Shown here one piece after another: positions 8,798 to 16,976 of a stretch of 55,590 nucleotides of DNA; positions within the stretch are counted from its first letter, which is position 1; every line of letters starts with the position of its first letter. Location: the NCBI GenBank assembly GCA_035252015.1, contig DATFDP010000115.1, positions 1 through 55,590 of the forward strand, read 5' to 3'. The notes beneath the pieces are model-generated. The model searched no databases, had not been told where the DNA came from, and saw only the letters and a list, made by a program, of their open reading frames with translations. The position numbers and the translations under genes were made by a program. The stretch comes from JAICWP01 sp035252015. Its GTDB lineage: Bacteria; Acidobacteriota; Terriglobia; Terriglobales; Acidobacteriaceae.

Positions 8798-8908
8798 GAT
8801 CAGTTTTCAGTGGTCGTTAGTTGTGGTCCTTAGTCGTTGGCGTGTTGGTTCTTAGCCGCGGTCTCTGTTTTCCGCCCTTCAGGTTTTGGACCGAGAAGTA
8901 TTCGGCGC
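8798..8908. repeat. GTTAGTTGTGG-type and related repeats between sucD and ndk
   Basis: Degenerate TTAGTTG/TTAGTCG units around 8810-8850 lie upstream of ndk. Nothing else is seen in the gap. Confidence 0.4.
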
Positions 8909-8911
8909 CAG

Positions 8912-9817
8912 CTACTGAGAACTGAGAACCGAGAACTGAGAACTGGCTTTCCGGATCACCTCAATCACCGTCTCCCCAATCATGGCCGGCGACCTGGCCA
9001 CACGGATTCCGGCATTCTCCAGGGCGCGAATCTTTTCCGCCGCCGTACCGTGTCCGCCGGAAATGATGGCCCCGGCGTGCCCCATGCGGCGTCCCGGAGG
9101 CGCGGTTTGTCCAGCGATGAACGCCACCACCGGCTTGCGCACATGGGTTTTGATGAACTCAGCCGCCGTATCCTCGGCATTGCCGCCGATTTCGCCGATC
9201 ATCACAATGGCTTCCGTCTGCGGATCGCGCTCGAACAGTTCCAGGGCATCCACAAAATTGGTCCCAATGATGGGATCACCGCCAATGCCAATAGCCGTGG
9301 ACTGCCCAATGCCGCGCTTTGTGAGTTGGTGTACCGCCTCATAGGTCAGCGTGCCCGAGCGTGAAACGATCCCCACGTTTCCTTCTTTGTGAATGTGGCC
9401 CGGCATGATGCCGATTTTGCACTTGCCGGGCGAGATAATGCCCGGGCAGTTGGGCCCGATCAGGCGCGAGCGCCTGTCCTGCAGGAATTCCCAGGCGCGC
9501 ACCATGTCCAGCGTGGGAATGCCTTCGGTGATGCAGACGATGAGTTCGATTTCGGCATCGGCTGCCTCCATGATGGCGTCCGCGGCAAAGGGTGGCGGCA
9601 CGAAAATGACTGATGCATCGGCGCCGGTCGCGTCCACCGCTTGCTGCACCGTGTTGAATACTGGCCAGCCCTCGTGCGTGCTGCCGCCCTTCCCCGGCGT
9701 CACTCCGCCCACGACTTTAGTGCCGTACTCGGCGCATGTTTTAGCGTGGAAGGTGCCTTCCTTGCCCGTGAGTCCCTGAACAATTACCCGTGTGTTTTTA
9801 TCGACCAGAATGCTCAT
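8912..9817 (-). CDS. sucD: succinyl-CoA ligase alpha subunit
   Basis: Alpha subunit of succinyl-CoA synthetase (TCA cycle), carrying the phosphorylated histidine and CoA site. Present are VQGLTGKEGTFH, GGVTPGKGG, IGPNCPGIISPGKCKIG and the active-site His in GHAGAIISGG. The start is ATG at 9817 (MSILVDKNTR); an upstream in-frame extension translates a dispersed repeat and is not protein. The last ten residues (SSQFSVLSSQ) are encoded by the heptamer repeat at 8914-8946, a recent C-terminal change. Confidence 0.95.
   Translation of the reverse strand: MSILVDKNTRVIVQGLTGKEGTFHAKTCAEYGTKVVGGVTPGKGGSTHEGWPVFNTVQQAVDATGADASVIFVPPPFAADAIMEAADAEIELIVCITEGIPTLDMVRAWEFLQDRRSRLIGPNCPGIISPGKCKIGIMPGHIHKEGNVGIVSRSGTLTYEAVHQLTKRGIGQSTAIGIGGDPIIGTNFVDALELFERDPQTEAIVMIGEIGGNAEDTAAEFIKTHVRKPVVAFIAGQTAPPGRRMGHAGAIISGGHGTAAEKIRALENAGIRVARSPAMIGETVIEVIRKASSQFSVLSSQ
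8914..8946. repeat. CTGAGAA heptamer array inside the 3' end of sucD
   Basis: Period-7 units CTGAGAA, CTGAGAA, CCGAGAA, CTGAGAA. On the other strand this is the TTCTCAG/TCAGTTC unit also present at 11218-11276 and 11588-11615. Here it supplies the stop codon and final residues of sucD. Confidence 0.85.
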
Positions 9818-9839
9818 GAATAAATTTCCATTTACAACT

Positions 9840-9955
9840 TCTGTCATCCTGAGGAAGCGTGAAACCCAGCTTGCGAGAGCCTGCCCTGAGCTTGTCGAAG
9901 GGCGAGCGCACCCGAAGCACCCATGCTTTTGCTGACCCACAGAATCCTGCCGTTT
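9840..9955. repeat. dispersed CATCCTGAG...TCGAAGGG intergenic repeat
   Basis: Starts TGTCATCCTGAGGAAGCG and contains GCCCTGAGCTTGTCGAAGGG. Related copies are at 11453-11500, 12678-12735, 41862-41925, 47143-47230, 49071-49172 and 49226-49290. It fills the sucC-sucD gap. Translated on the minus strand it gives the artefact peptide PSTSSGQALA. Confidence 0.75.
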
Positions 9956-9980
9956 ACATCCGACAACACGGGGGCAAGCT

Positions 9981-11156
9981 TTATGCTGCTCTCGCCGCCG
10001 CAACTACCTTCTCCGCTGCATCCTTCATGGTGTCCGCCACAATGAAGTTGATGCCCGACTCCTTTAAAATTTCCCGGCCTTTCTCTACGTTGGTGCCTTC
10101 CAGGCGGAGCACAATCGGCAACTGAATGTTGGTCTTGCGCGCCGCCTCCACCAGGCCGTTGGCCAGCGTGTCCACGCGCAGGATGCCGCCAAAAATGTTG
10201 ATCAGCACCGCACGCACGTTCTTATCCATCAGCAGGATTTCAAAAGCGTGCGTCACCTGCTCGGCATTGGCGCCGCCGCCCACATCGAGGAAGTTGGCGG
10301 GCATGCCGCCGGCGTACTTGATAATGTCCATGGTGGCCATGGCCAGCCCGGCGCCATTCACCATGCAACCCACGTTGCCGTCCAGCTTGATGTAGTTCAA
10401 CGCGTACTTGGAGGCTTCCACCTCCAGCGGATCCTCTTCGGTGATGTCGCGCAGGTCCTTGATGTCCTTATGGCGGAACAGCGCGTTGTCGTCGAAATTG
10501 ATCTTGGCATCCAGCGCGAACAGCCGCCCGTCCTTGGTGGTGATGAACGGGTTGATCTCCATCAACGACGCGTCAGTCTCTTCGAACGCGCGGTACAGGC
10601 CGGTCATGAATTGGCTGGCCTGCCCCATCTGCTGCGGCGCCAGTCCAAGCCCGAACGCCAGCTTGCGCGACTGGTATCCCAACAGACCGGTACCGGGGTC
10701 AATGTATTCCTTGATGATGGCCTCAGGATTCTCCGCCGCCACCTGCTCGATTTCCATGCCTCCCGCCGCCGACGCCATGAACACCGGGCGAGCCGCTGCG
10801 CGGTCCAGCACAATGCCCAGGTAAAGCTCGCGCTCGATGGGCAGAGTCTCCTCGATCAGCAGGCGATGTACTTCCTTGCCTTCTGGGCCGGTCTGATGCG
10901 TCACCAGCTTCATGCCCAGCATGCGGCCGGCAATCTCCGCCGCTTCGGCGGCGGATTTGGCGATCTTCACGCCTCCGCCTTTGCCTCGCCCGCCGGCATG
11001 GATCTGTGCCTTAACCACCACGCCCTGAGCGCCTTCTGCAAATAGCTTCTGCGCAGCTGCTTCCGCCTGCTCGCGCGTGATTGCTACCTCGCCCCGCGGC
11101 ACAGCTACCCCATAGCCGGCGAGTATTCCCTTGGCCTGATATTCGTGAATTTTCAT
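9981..11156 (-). CDS. sucC: succinyl-CoA ligase beta subunit
   Basis: Nucleotide-binding beta subunit of succinyl-CoA synthetase; 391 residues, normal length. The ATP-grasp N-terminus MKIHEYQAKGILAGYGVAVP, the glycine-rich KAQIHAGGRGKGGGVK, EINPF and NGAGLAMATMDIIK are intact, with the GGGAN/DVGGGA segment near the C-terminus. ATG at 11156 is preferred over an upstream in-frame start because homologues begin MKIHEYQAK. It is the first gene of the minus-strand run sucC-sucD-ndk. Confidence 0.96.
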   Translation of the reverse strand: MKIHEYQAKGILAGYGVAVPRGEVAITREQAEAAAQKLFAEGAQGVVVKAQIHAGGRGKGGGVKIAKSAAEAAEIAGRMLGMKLVTHQTGPEGKEVHRLLIEETLPIERELYLGIVLDRAAARPVFMASAAGGMEIEQVAAENPEAIIKEYIDPGTGLLGYQSRKLAFGLGLAPQQMGQASQFMTGLYRAFEETDASLMEINPFITTKDGRLFALDAKINFDDNALFRHKDIKDLRDITEEDPLEVEASKYALNYIKLDGNVGCMVNGAGLAMATMDIIKYAGGMPANFLDVGGGANAEQVTHAFEILLMDKNVRAVLINIFGGILRVDTLANGLVEAARKTNIQLPIVLRLEGTNVEKGREILKESGINFIVADTMKDAAEKVVAAARAA

Positions 11157-11211
11157 GAGACCGGATTGTCTGCGTGCTCTCGACTCCACGCAGCAAACGA
11201 TTGATTGTATA

Positions 11212-11278
11212 GGAGGCAGTTATCAGTTGTCAGTTGTCAAGCTCTCAGTTGTCAGTTCTCAGTTCTCAGTTGGATCTC
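11212..11278. repeat. TCAGTTG/TCAGTTC heptamer array
   Basis: Eight period-7 units with drift (TCAGTTG, TCAGTTG, TCAAGCTC, TCAGTTG, TCAGTTC, TCAGTTC, TCAGTTGG). It lies about 55 bp upstream of sucC. The unit equals the reverse complement of the sucD-tail repeat. Confidence 0.85.
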
Positions 11279-11618
11279 AGAAGCTATCGCATAAATCAGT
11301 CTTGAAAGGGCGTGCTTTCAGCCACGCCGTCACAGGGGCACAGACATTGGACTTTAGCCCCTGAGGGAATTTGCAGTTTGCGCGTTCGGTTCATCACGAG
11401 ATAGCTTGTCAGTACTCGGCTCTCAGTTGTCAGCTCCAACTGCATTACGATTGTCATGCTGAGGGGACTAGGCCCGAAGAACCTGCTTTTCACGTTCGCG
11501 ATCCACAAGAAGCTCGAGAAAAGGAGAATTCTCTAGTTCTCAGTGCGATGATTTAGGCTAAAGCACAACTGGGACCTGGCATTTCTGGGAACTGAGAACC
11601 GAGAACTGAGAACTGCTC
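11279..11618. repeat. gap before trpD with mixed dispersed repeats
   Basis: Contains more TCAGTTG-type units (11405-11445), a truncated CATGCTGAGGGGA...GAAGAACCTGC repeat (11453-11500), and a CTGAGAA array (11588-11615) that stops three bases before the trpD start. I see no gene, promoter consensus or terminator that I would defend. Confidence 0.6.
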
Positions 11619-12680
11619 TTGATCACTGACGCTCTCCACCGCATCGCCAACCACCGCGAGTCGCTGGCTCGCGAGGAGGCGCGCGCGGTCATGGCGGAAG
11701 TTCTTGCCGGCGGCTGCACCGACGCGCAGATCGCCGCTTTGCTGGTCGCGCTCCACATGAAAGGTGAAACGGTCGAAGAAATTGTGGGCTTTGCGGAAGC
11801 CATCCGTGCCGCCGCCTCGCCACTGCCTACCCGGCGCGATTCGGCCCTCGATGTGAGTGGCACCGAGCGTGATGCCCTGGTGGACACCTGCGGCACCGGT
11901 GGTGATACCAGCGGCACCTTCAACATCTCCACCGCCACCGCGCTGGTCGTTGCCGGCGCCGGCGTACGCGTGGCCAAGCACGGCAACCGCAGCGTGACCT
12001 CCAAATGCGGCTCCGCCGACGTGATGGAAGCCCTGGGCGTGAACATCTCCCTTCCTCCAGCCCGCATTGCGGCCTGCTTGGAGCAGGTGGGCATCGCCTT
12101 CCTGTTTGCGCCGGCCATGCATTCAGCCATGAAATACGTGCAGCCCGCGCGCCGCGAGCTGCGCCTGCGCACCGTTTTCAATTTGCTAGGCCCGCTTACC
12201 AACCCGGCCAAGGCTTCCGCACAGGTGGTGGGCGTGTATTCTGCTGATCTGGTCGAAAAACTTGCGGAAGCGCTCAGCATGCTGGGAGTTCACCGCGCTC
12301 TCGTCGTCCATGGCGACGACGGCCTGGACGAAATTACCATTACCAGCCCCACCCGCGTGGCTGAGGTGCGCGAGGGCGGCGTGCGCAGCTATGAAGTCAG
12401 GCCCGAGGAGTTCGGCTTTACTCGCGCTAGCCTGCGAGCCATATCCGGCGGCGACGCCTCGGACAACGCCGCCATCATTCGCGAAATCCTGGAGGGCAAG
12501 AAATCGGCATGCCGTGATGTGGTCCTGCTAAACGCCGCCGCCGCCTTGGTCGCCGCTTCCCGCGCTGACCACATCCGCGATGCCCTGCCCCTGGCGGCTC
12601 AGTCGCTCGATTCCGGCGCCGCTCGCCGCAAACTGGAGGCCATGATTCGCTTTACGAATTCCCCTCCTCTGTTGTCTTGA
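11619..12680 (+). CDS. trpD: anthranilate phosphoribosyltransferase
   Basis: Second step of tryptophan synthesis: anthranilate plus PRPP to phosphoribosylanthranilate. The PRPP/Mg loop is DTCGTGGDTSGTFNIST, followed by KHGNRSVTSKCGSADVMEALG and FLFAPAMHSAMK; all are intact. 353 residues. The start appears to be TTG at 11619 (MITDALHRIA); no Shine-Dalgarno is visible because the upstream 27 bases are heptamer repeat. No other trp gene is nearby. Confidence 0.94.
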   Translation: MITDALHRIANHRESLAREEARAVMAEVLAGGCTDAQIAALLVALHMKGETVEEIVGFAEAIRAAASPLPTRRDSALDVSGTERDALVDTCGTGGDTSGTFNISTATALVVAGAGVRVAKHGNRSVTSKCGSADVMEALGVNISLPPARIAACLEQVGIAFLFAPAMHSAMKYVQPARRELRLRTVFNLLGPLTNPAKASAQVVGVYSADLVEKLAEALSMLGVHRALVVHGDDGLDEITITSPTRVAEVREGGVRSYEVRPEEFGFTRASLRAISGGDASDNAAIIREILEGKKSACRDVVLLNAAAALVAASRADHIRDALPLAAQSLDSGAARRKLEAMIRFTNSPPLLS

Positions 12681-12947
12681 GCGAAGCAAGGCGATTCGCT
12701 GGCGAATCTACTTGCGGAGTCGAAGTACCCCAACATCGCAAACTTCACCACGGAGGTCGGAGGCGTTCTCAAAATACACATTAACCGACTTCTAGGTTAC
12801 AAGAAACAGCAGGAAGGAAAAGCAAGTCCTTCATCGCTCAAGCAACTCGGGACGACAAATTGAGATGTGTTGTCCGGTGTTTTCAGATATCTATTGCCAA
12901 AGCTGAGTGCTGGTCTTTCAATCTTCAATCACCAATCGTCAATTATT
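12681..12947. repeat. gap with dispersed repeats between trpD and the DinB-like gene
   Basis: Holds a GCGAAGCAAGGCGATTCGCT repeat with the hairpin core GATTCGCTGGCGAATC (about 12692-12707), a stretch of unknown nature (12725-12910), and period-7 units CAATCTT, CAATCAC, CAATCGT at 12917-12940. No gene supported. Confidence 0.55.
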
Positions 12948-13463
12948 TTAGTGCACACGCAACTTTTTGCTGGGAGGAGCCGCCCCCACGCCCGCCATCT
13001 GCTTCAGGCGCTCAATCTGCTCCAGATGGTTGGGACCGTGCTTGGCCATCATCTGCACAATCTCGGCCACTGTCACCTTGCGCTTGTGTTCGGGATGGAA
13101 GCCGCCCTTTTCCAGATCCGTCGCCTTCAACCGGCGCAGTACCCGCAAATTGGCGCGTCGCAACAGGGAGTAGAGCGCGATTAGTTCCGGCGAAGTCGGC
13201 TCCATGTAGCCAAGGTTTGCCGCCCAGGCATCCTGGTCAATGGGCGCGAAAGTCGGTTCCTTGTCGGCAATAGCCTGGCGCAGACGGTAACCGTAGACCA
13301 GCTCCGAATCCGCCAAGTGTGCCAGAATCTCCTGCACCGACCATTTGTTGGGCGCCGGCTTGTACTGCAGCACCTTGGCGGGCAAACCCATCACCGCCCG
13401 CGCCACCTGCTCCGGGCTCTTCTCCGCCACATCCAGCAGCTTTTTGAATTCCTGGTAAGTCAT
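12948..13463 (-). CDS. DinB-superfamily protein
   Basis: 171-residue four-helix-bundle protein of the DinB/YfiT type, a putative metal-dependent thiol-S-transferase or stress protein. The three-His metal pattern is suggested by LAHLAD near residue 48 and MMAKHGPNHLEQIERLK near residues 140-155; NKWSVQEILAHLADSE is the typical DinB_2 N-terminal signature. ATG at 13463. Flanked on both sides by repeat DNA. Biochemical role unknown. Confidence 0.85.
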   Translation of the reverse strand: MTYQEFKKLLDVAEKSPEQVARAVMGLPAKVLQYKPAPNKWSVQEILAHLADSELVYGYRLRQAIADKEPTFAPIDQDAWAANLGYMEPTSPELIALYSLLRRANLRVLRRLKATDLEKGGFHPEHKRKVTVAEIVQMMAKHGPNHLEQIERLKQMAGVGAAPPSKKLRVH

Positions 13464-13682
13464 CTAAATGAAGATTGTAGATTGAAGAATGAAGAATGAA
13501 AACCGGCATTCAGCACTCAGCAAATCAGCATTCAGCCCCTGACGACCCGCACATGAAATACAAGAAAACAAGGAAAACACAATGCTTTCAGAAGGTGTAT
13601 CGTCACAATCGAACAATGTTCAACGGCTGAATGCTGAGTGCTAACGGCTGAGTGCTGCCTTGCAATCGTCAATCTTCATTCA
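13464..13682. repeat. repeat-rich gap before the DinB-like gene
   Basis: Contains GAAGAATGAAGAATGAA (period 7, about 13482-13498), CATTCAGCACTCAGC variants (13507-13540), GGCTGAATGCTGAGTGC variants (13624-13660) and CAATCGT/CAATCTT/CATTCAT units (13666-13686). The last run overlaps the stop region of the nuclease gene. No gene found. Confidence 0.65.
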
Positions 13683-15113
13683 TCAATTAATTTGCACTTT
13701 CTCCATCCACTGCGCCACCTCCACATCCCAGCCCAGGGCCTGCAGCATGGCCTGGCGCAACGCGGTGGCGGCCGCCGGCTCGCCGTGTACCAGGTAGGTG
13801 ACCTCCGGCTTCTGCGGGAAGGTGCGCAGCCACTGCAGCAACTCGGGCGTGTCGGCGTGGTCGCTGAACTGCTCTAGCGCCGCCACCTGAGCCCTCACCG
13901 AAACCATTTGCCCAAAAATCTTCACCTCTTTGGCGCCGTTCTTGATCGTGGCGCCGCGCGTGCCCGGCGCCTGAAAGCCGATAAACAGCACCAGGTTGCG
14001 TGGGTCGGGCAAGCGTTGCGCAAGGTGGTGCAGTATGCGACCGCCCGTGGCCATGCCGCTGGAGGAAACGATGATCGCGGGATAGCGCAGCTCGTTGATT
14101 TTCTTCGACTGCTCTGGTGTGGAATCGAAATAGAAATCCTGCCACTCCAGGGGCGATCCGTATTGCCCGATCAGGCGCTTGGCTTCCTCGCTGTACTCGT
14201 CTTTGTACTTGAGAAAAATCTCTACTGCACCAATGGCCATGGGGCTGTCGGCATGGACCGGAACGCGCGGAATTTGCCCCGCTTCCATCAGTCCCTTCAG
14301 CATGAAAAGAAACTTCTGCGTGCGCTCCACCGCAAAGGCCGGCACTACCACCGAGCCGCCTCGTTGCACCGTCTTGCCCACCAACTCTCCCAACTCGGGG
14401 CGGGGGTCGGTATTCGGATGCGAGCGGTTGCCATAAGTTGACTCCATCACCACCACGTCCGCCACTTCGCCCTCGGCAGGCCCGGAGTACACCACTTTCC
14501 CGGGGGCGACATTCTGGTCGCGCACCCGCCCAATGTCCCCGGTAAACAGCAGCTTCCGCGATTGTCCGTTGGCCTTCAGCGTAACCTCCGCCATCGCCGC
14601 GCCCAGAATGTGCGCCGAGCGCACAAAGCGAAACGCCATTTCCGGGCTGACCTGCACCACGTTTCCATTCTCCACCGGCTTGAAATATTGCAGGCAGTTC
14701 TGCGCCTCTTCAGAGGTGTAAAGCGGCAACGCCGGCGTGTGCTTGGAGGTCTTGTGATGGTTGTGAAATTCGGCGTCTTCTTCCTGCAGGTGGCCGGAAT
14801 CGGGCAGCAGGATTCGGCACAGGTCAATGGTCGCGGGCGTGGCATAAATGGCCCCCCGAAAGCCTTCCTTCACCAGCCGCGGAATCCATCCCGAGTGGTC
14901 GAGGTGGGCATGGGTCAGGATTACGGCATCAATTTCCCGCGCGGGGATGGGAGTGTCCTTCCAATTACGCTCCCGCCATTCCTTCTGTCCTTGGAACAAA
15001 CCACAGTCCACCAGCACCTGGAGGCCGCCTTTGTCACCATCAGGCGAAGTGTTAATTAAATGCTTGGAGCCGGTCACCCCTCCGGCCGCACCCAGAAACT
15101 GAATGTAGCTCAC
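13683..15113 (-). CDS. metallo-beta-lactamase / beta-CASP RNA-processing exonuclease
   Basis: 476-residue nuclease of the YSH1/CPSF73-like beta-CASP group. The metallo-beta-lactamase core has HAHLDHSG, the beta-CASP motifs include an acidic ESTYGNR strand, PAFAVERTQKFL and SSSGMATGGR, and the C-terminal RMMBL part has DHADTPELL and VHGEPAAATALR. It should act in cytosolic RNA maturation or decay. ATG start at 15113. No KH domain is seen, unlike archaeal relatives. Confidence 0.9.
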   Translation of the reverse strand: MSYIQFLGAAGGVTGSKHLINTSPDGDKGGLQVLVDCGLFQGQKEWRERNWKDTPIPAREIDAVILTHAHLDHSGWIPRLVKEGFRGAIYATPATIDLCRILLPDSGHLQEEDAEFHNHHKTSKHTPALPLYTSEEAQNCLQYFKPVENGNVVQVSPEMAFRFVRSAHILGAAMAEVTLKANGQSRKLLFTGDIGRVRDQNVAPGKVVYSGPAEGEVADVVVMESTYGNRSHPNTDPRPELGELVGKTVQRGGSVVVPAFAVERTQKFLFMLKGLMEAGQIPRVPVHADSPMAIGAVEIFLKYKDEYSEEAKRLIGQYGSPLEWQDFYFDSTPEQSKKINELRYPAIIVSSSGMATGGRILHHLAQRLPDPRNLVLFIGFQAPGTRGATIKNGAKEVKIFGQMVSVRAQVAALEQFSDHADTPELLQWLRTFPQKPEVTYLVHGEPAAATALRQAMLQALGWDVEVAQWMEKVQIN

Positions 15114-15187
15114 GCCATTTCCTTTCCTCAGACACTCGAATTGTACATTTGCCGGCGCGCCTCCGAGCCGTTACGGAAGCATTTACT

Positions 15188-15228
15188 CGAAATGGGTGCA
15201 GGGGTGCCGGTCCCCTTTAGCGGGTTAC
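15188..15228. repeat. GTGCAGGGGTGCCGGTCCCC-type intergenic repeat
   Basis: A GC-rich degenerate element between two minus-strand genes. It resembles the GTGGGCACA...CGCC elements at 25515-25580, 29765-29805 and 45411-45450. Confidence 0.35.
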
Positions 15229-16976
15229 GGTGATTGCGGCGCTGAGGTGATCTTCAGGGAATTGTTATTTGTATCGCTTTCCGGAACGCTGCCGTCGTTC
15301 ACCACCGCCTCGGTCGGCGCTGCCGGTATGCGGATGCGCACCACGGCCGTGCCCTTCGCCGGCACCAGCAGGCGGTGCGACATCTCGCCCTGAGCCGCCT
15401 TCGCCGTCACCGGCACCTCGGCCCGGACGTCTCCCGTATTTTTCACTGTGACCGTCAGCACATATTCGCCCGCCAGCAGCTTTCGTGAATACGCCGATTC
15501 CACCTGAAAATCGGGCAGGCCGCGGTCGCTATATACCCAATCATCGAAAAACCACTCCAGGTTCTGCTTGCCCTGCGCCTGCACCAGTCGCTGCAGGTAG
15601 GCAGGCTCTTTGTCCTGCTCGGCGCGGTAGGACTGCAGCGCGCGGCGCAAGGCCTGGTCCCCCACCATGTCGCGTAGCATCCACCACATGTACATGGCCT
15701 TCGTGTGGTAGAAAACGTCGTCCGTCGCGCCGATCAGCGACTGGGTTGCCGCCTCCGACGCCGGCAACTGCCGCTTGGCCGCGGCCTCGTCCACCGCACG
15801 CTCCGCCTCCACCAGCGGCGGCAACTGCCCGCCCATGTACTCGAGGGCCGCCTGCCGGCCATCCTGCTGCTCCCGCTCCACCGCTTGTAGAAAATGGGCC
15901 ACACCCTCGTAAATCCACGGGCGATCTGATGCCAGCGACGCGTGCGCCAGCTGATGCACCATCTGCAGCTGCAGCGGCTTGGCGTCTTCGGAATTAAGCC
16001 GGGTAAAAAACACGCCGCCGCTCTCAAACGGGGCCGCCTGCGCGCTGTTCAGCTCAACCACCCGCACCTTGTCGCGCGGCTGGCCCAGCCATTGCTCCAC
16101 AAAGGGCGCCACCTTTTGCGCGGCTGTAACGTAGTCGCCGGCAACGGCCTCGTGTTCCGGAATGTGGTACACGGTGATGAGCGCCTGCTGCAGGGCAACG
16201 AAATTGCCGATGGCAAACGTGGGCACGGTCAGGCCCAAGGGAGCGAAGCGGTAGGGAGTGCAGCCCGTGATTCCCTGGCCTTCTTCGCTGGGGTTGGTGC
16301 GCCCAATCCCCAACAACTGCCCATTGGCCACCACGGTGAGCGGCGACTCGTCGTTGATCCAGCAGAAATTCACCTTCAGACTGGACTGAGCCTCGCGTGC
16401 CTTCCAGTCGCCCAGCGCCTCGAACAGCGCGTTGCCGCTGGAAAGGCTCGCCGCCTCAATCTCTACCGGATACCAGGCCACAAAGCCGATGCCACGCACC
16501 GCCGTGAATGACGAGCTGATCTGGTCCCAATCGCTGCCCAGCGCCACCGTGGCGGGCGTGCCAATGCGGGTCAACCGGGTGGCGTTCGCGGAAATCGTGC
16601 CCGAATACCCCACCTCGATCTCCACCGTGCCCCGGGGCGGCACTGGATTCGGCAGCGTGATGATTGCCTCGGTAACGCTACCAGTGTGGTCAATATCCGT
16701 GGTGTAAGGCTGGGTCTCGAACTGCACAGGCTTGCCTGCCACCTGCACCAGCCGCCAGCTCAGGCTGGAAGAAATCTGCATCGCGACCACCGTTTGCGGC
16801 TGGCCGGAGTCGTTGCGCAGCGTAATCTTGCCGCGCGCGGCCAGCGCCTGGCCAGCCGGATCCACCCGCACTTCAAGTTCATAGTTGGTGAAGGTAAAGG
16901 CGCCGCGATCGAGCACCGCAAAGCACGCGGAGGTACATGCGAGGAAGAAGAAGGCGAGAAGGAGAAACCGATTCAT
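15225..16976 (-). CDS. secreted M1-like (gluzincin-fold) peptidase homologue with altered HEXXH
   Basis: 583 residues with a signal peptide (cleavage likely after ACFA near residue 20), an N-terminal beta-domain, a thermolysin-like central domain and a C-terminal beta-domain that probably mediates binding. The zinc motif reads HQLAH at 341-345, with Gln replacing the catalytic Glu, and WIYEGVAHF at 354-362 supplies the third-ligand Glu. Spacing between the motif and this Glu (11 residues) is shorter than in classic M1 enzymes. Either catalytically weak or a binding protein. Its start overlaps the rlmB stop by 4 nt (ATGA), indicating coupling. Confidence 0.8.
   Translation of the reverse strand: MNRFLLLAFFFLACTSACFAVLDRGAFTFTNYELEVRVDPAGQALAARGKITLRNDSGQPQTVVAMQISSSLSWRLVQVAGKPVQFETQPYTTDIDHTGSVTEAIITLPNPVPPRGTVEIEVGYSGTISANATRLTRIGTPATVALGSDWDQISSSFTAVRGIGFVAWYPVEIEAASLSSGNALFEALGDWKAREAQSSLKVNFCWINDESPLTVVANGQLLGIGRTNPSEEGQGITGCTPYRFAPLGLTVPTFAIGNFVALQQALITVYHIPEHEAVAGDYVTAAQKVAPFVEQWLGQPRDKVRVVELNSAQAAPFESGGVFFTRLNSEDAKPLQLQMVHQLAHASLASDRPWIYEGVAHFLQAVEREQQDGRQAALEYMGGQLPPLVEAERAVDEAAAKRQLPASEAATQSLIGATDDVFYHTKAMYMWWMLRDMVGDQALRRALQSYRAEQDKEPAYLQRLVQAQGKQNLEWFFDDWVYSDRGLPDFQVESAYSRKLLAGEYVLTVTVKNTGDVRAEVPVTAKAAQGEMSHRLLVPAKGTAVVRIRIPAAPTEAVVNDGSVPESDTNNNSLKITSAPQSP

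Noticed and set aside
9818..10003. 62-residue N-terminal extension of SucD in frame
   Set aside because: It translates the dispersed CATCCTGAG repeat (PSTSSGQALA) and the sucC-sucD gap; SucD homologues start MSILVDKNT.
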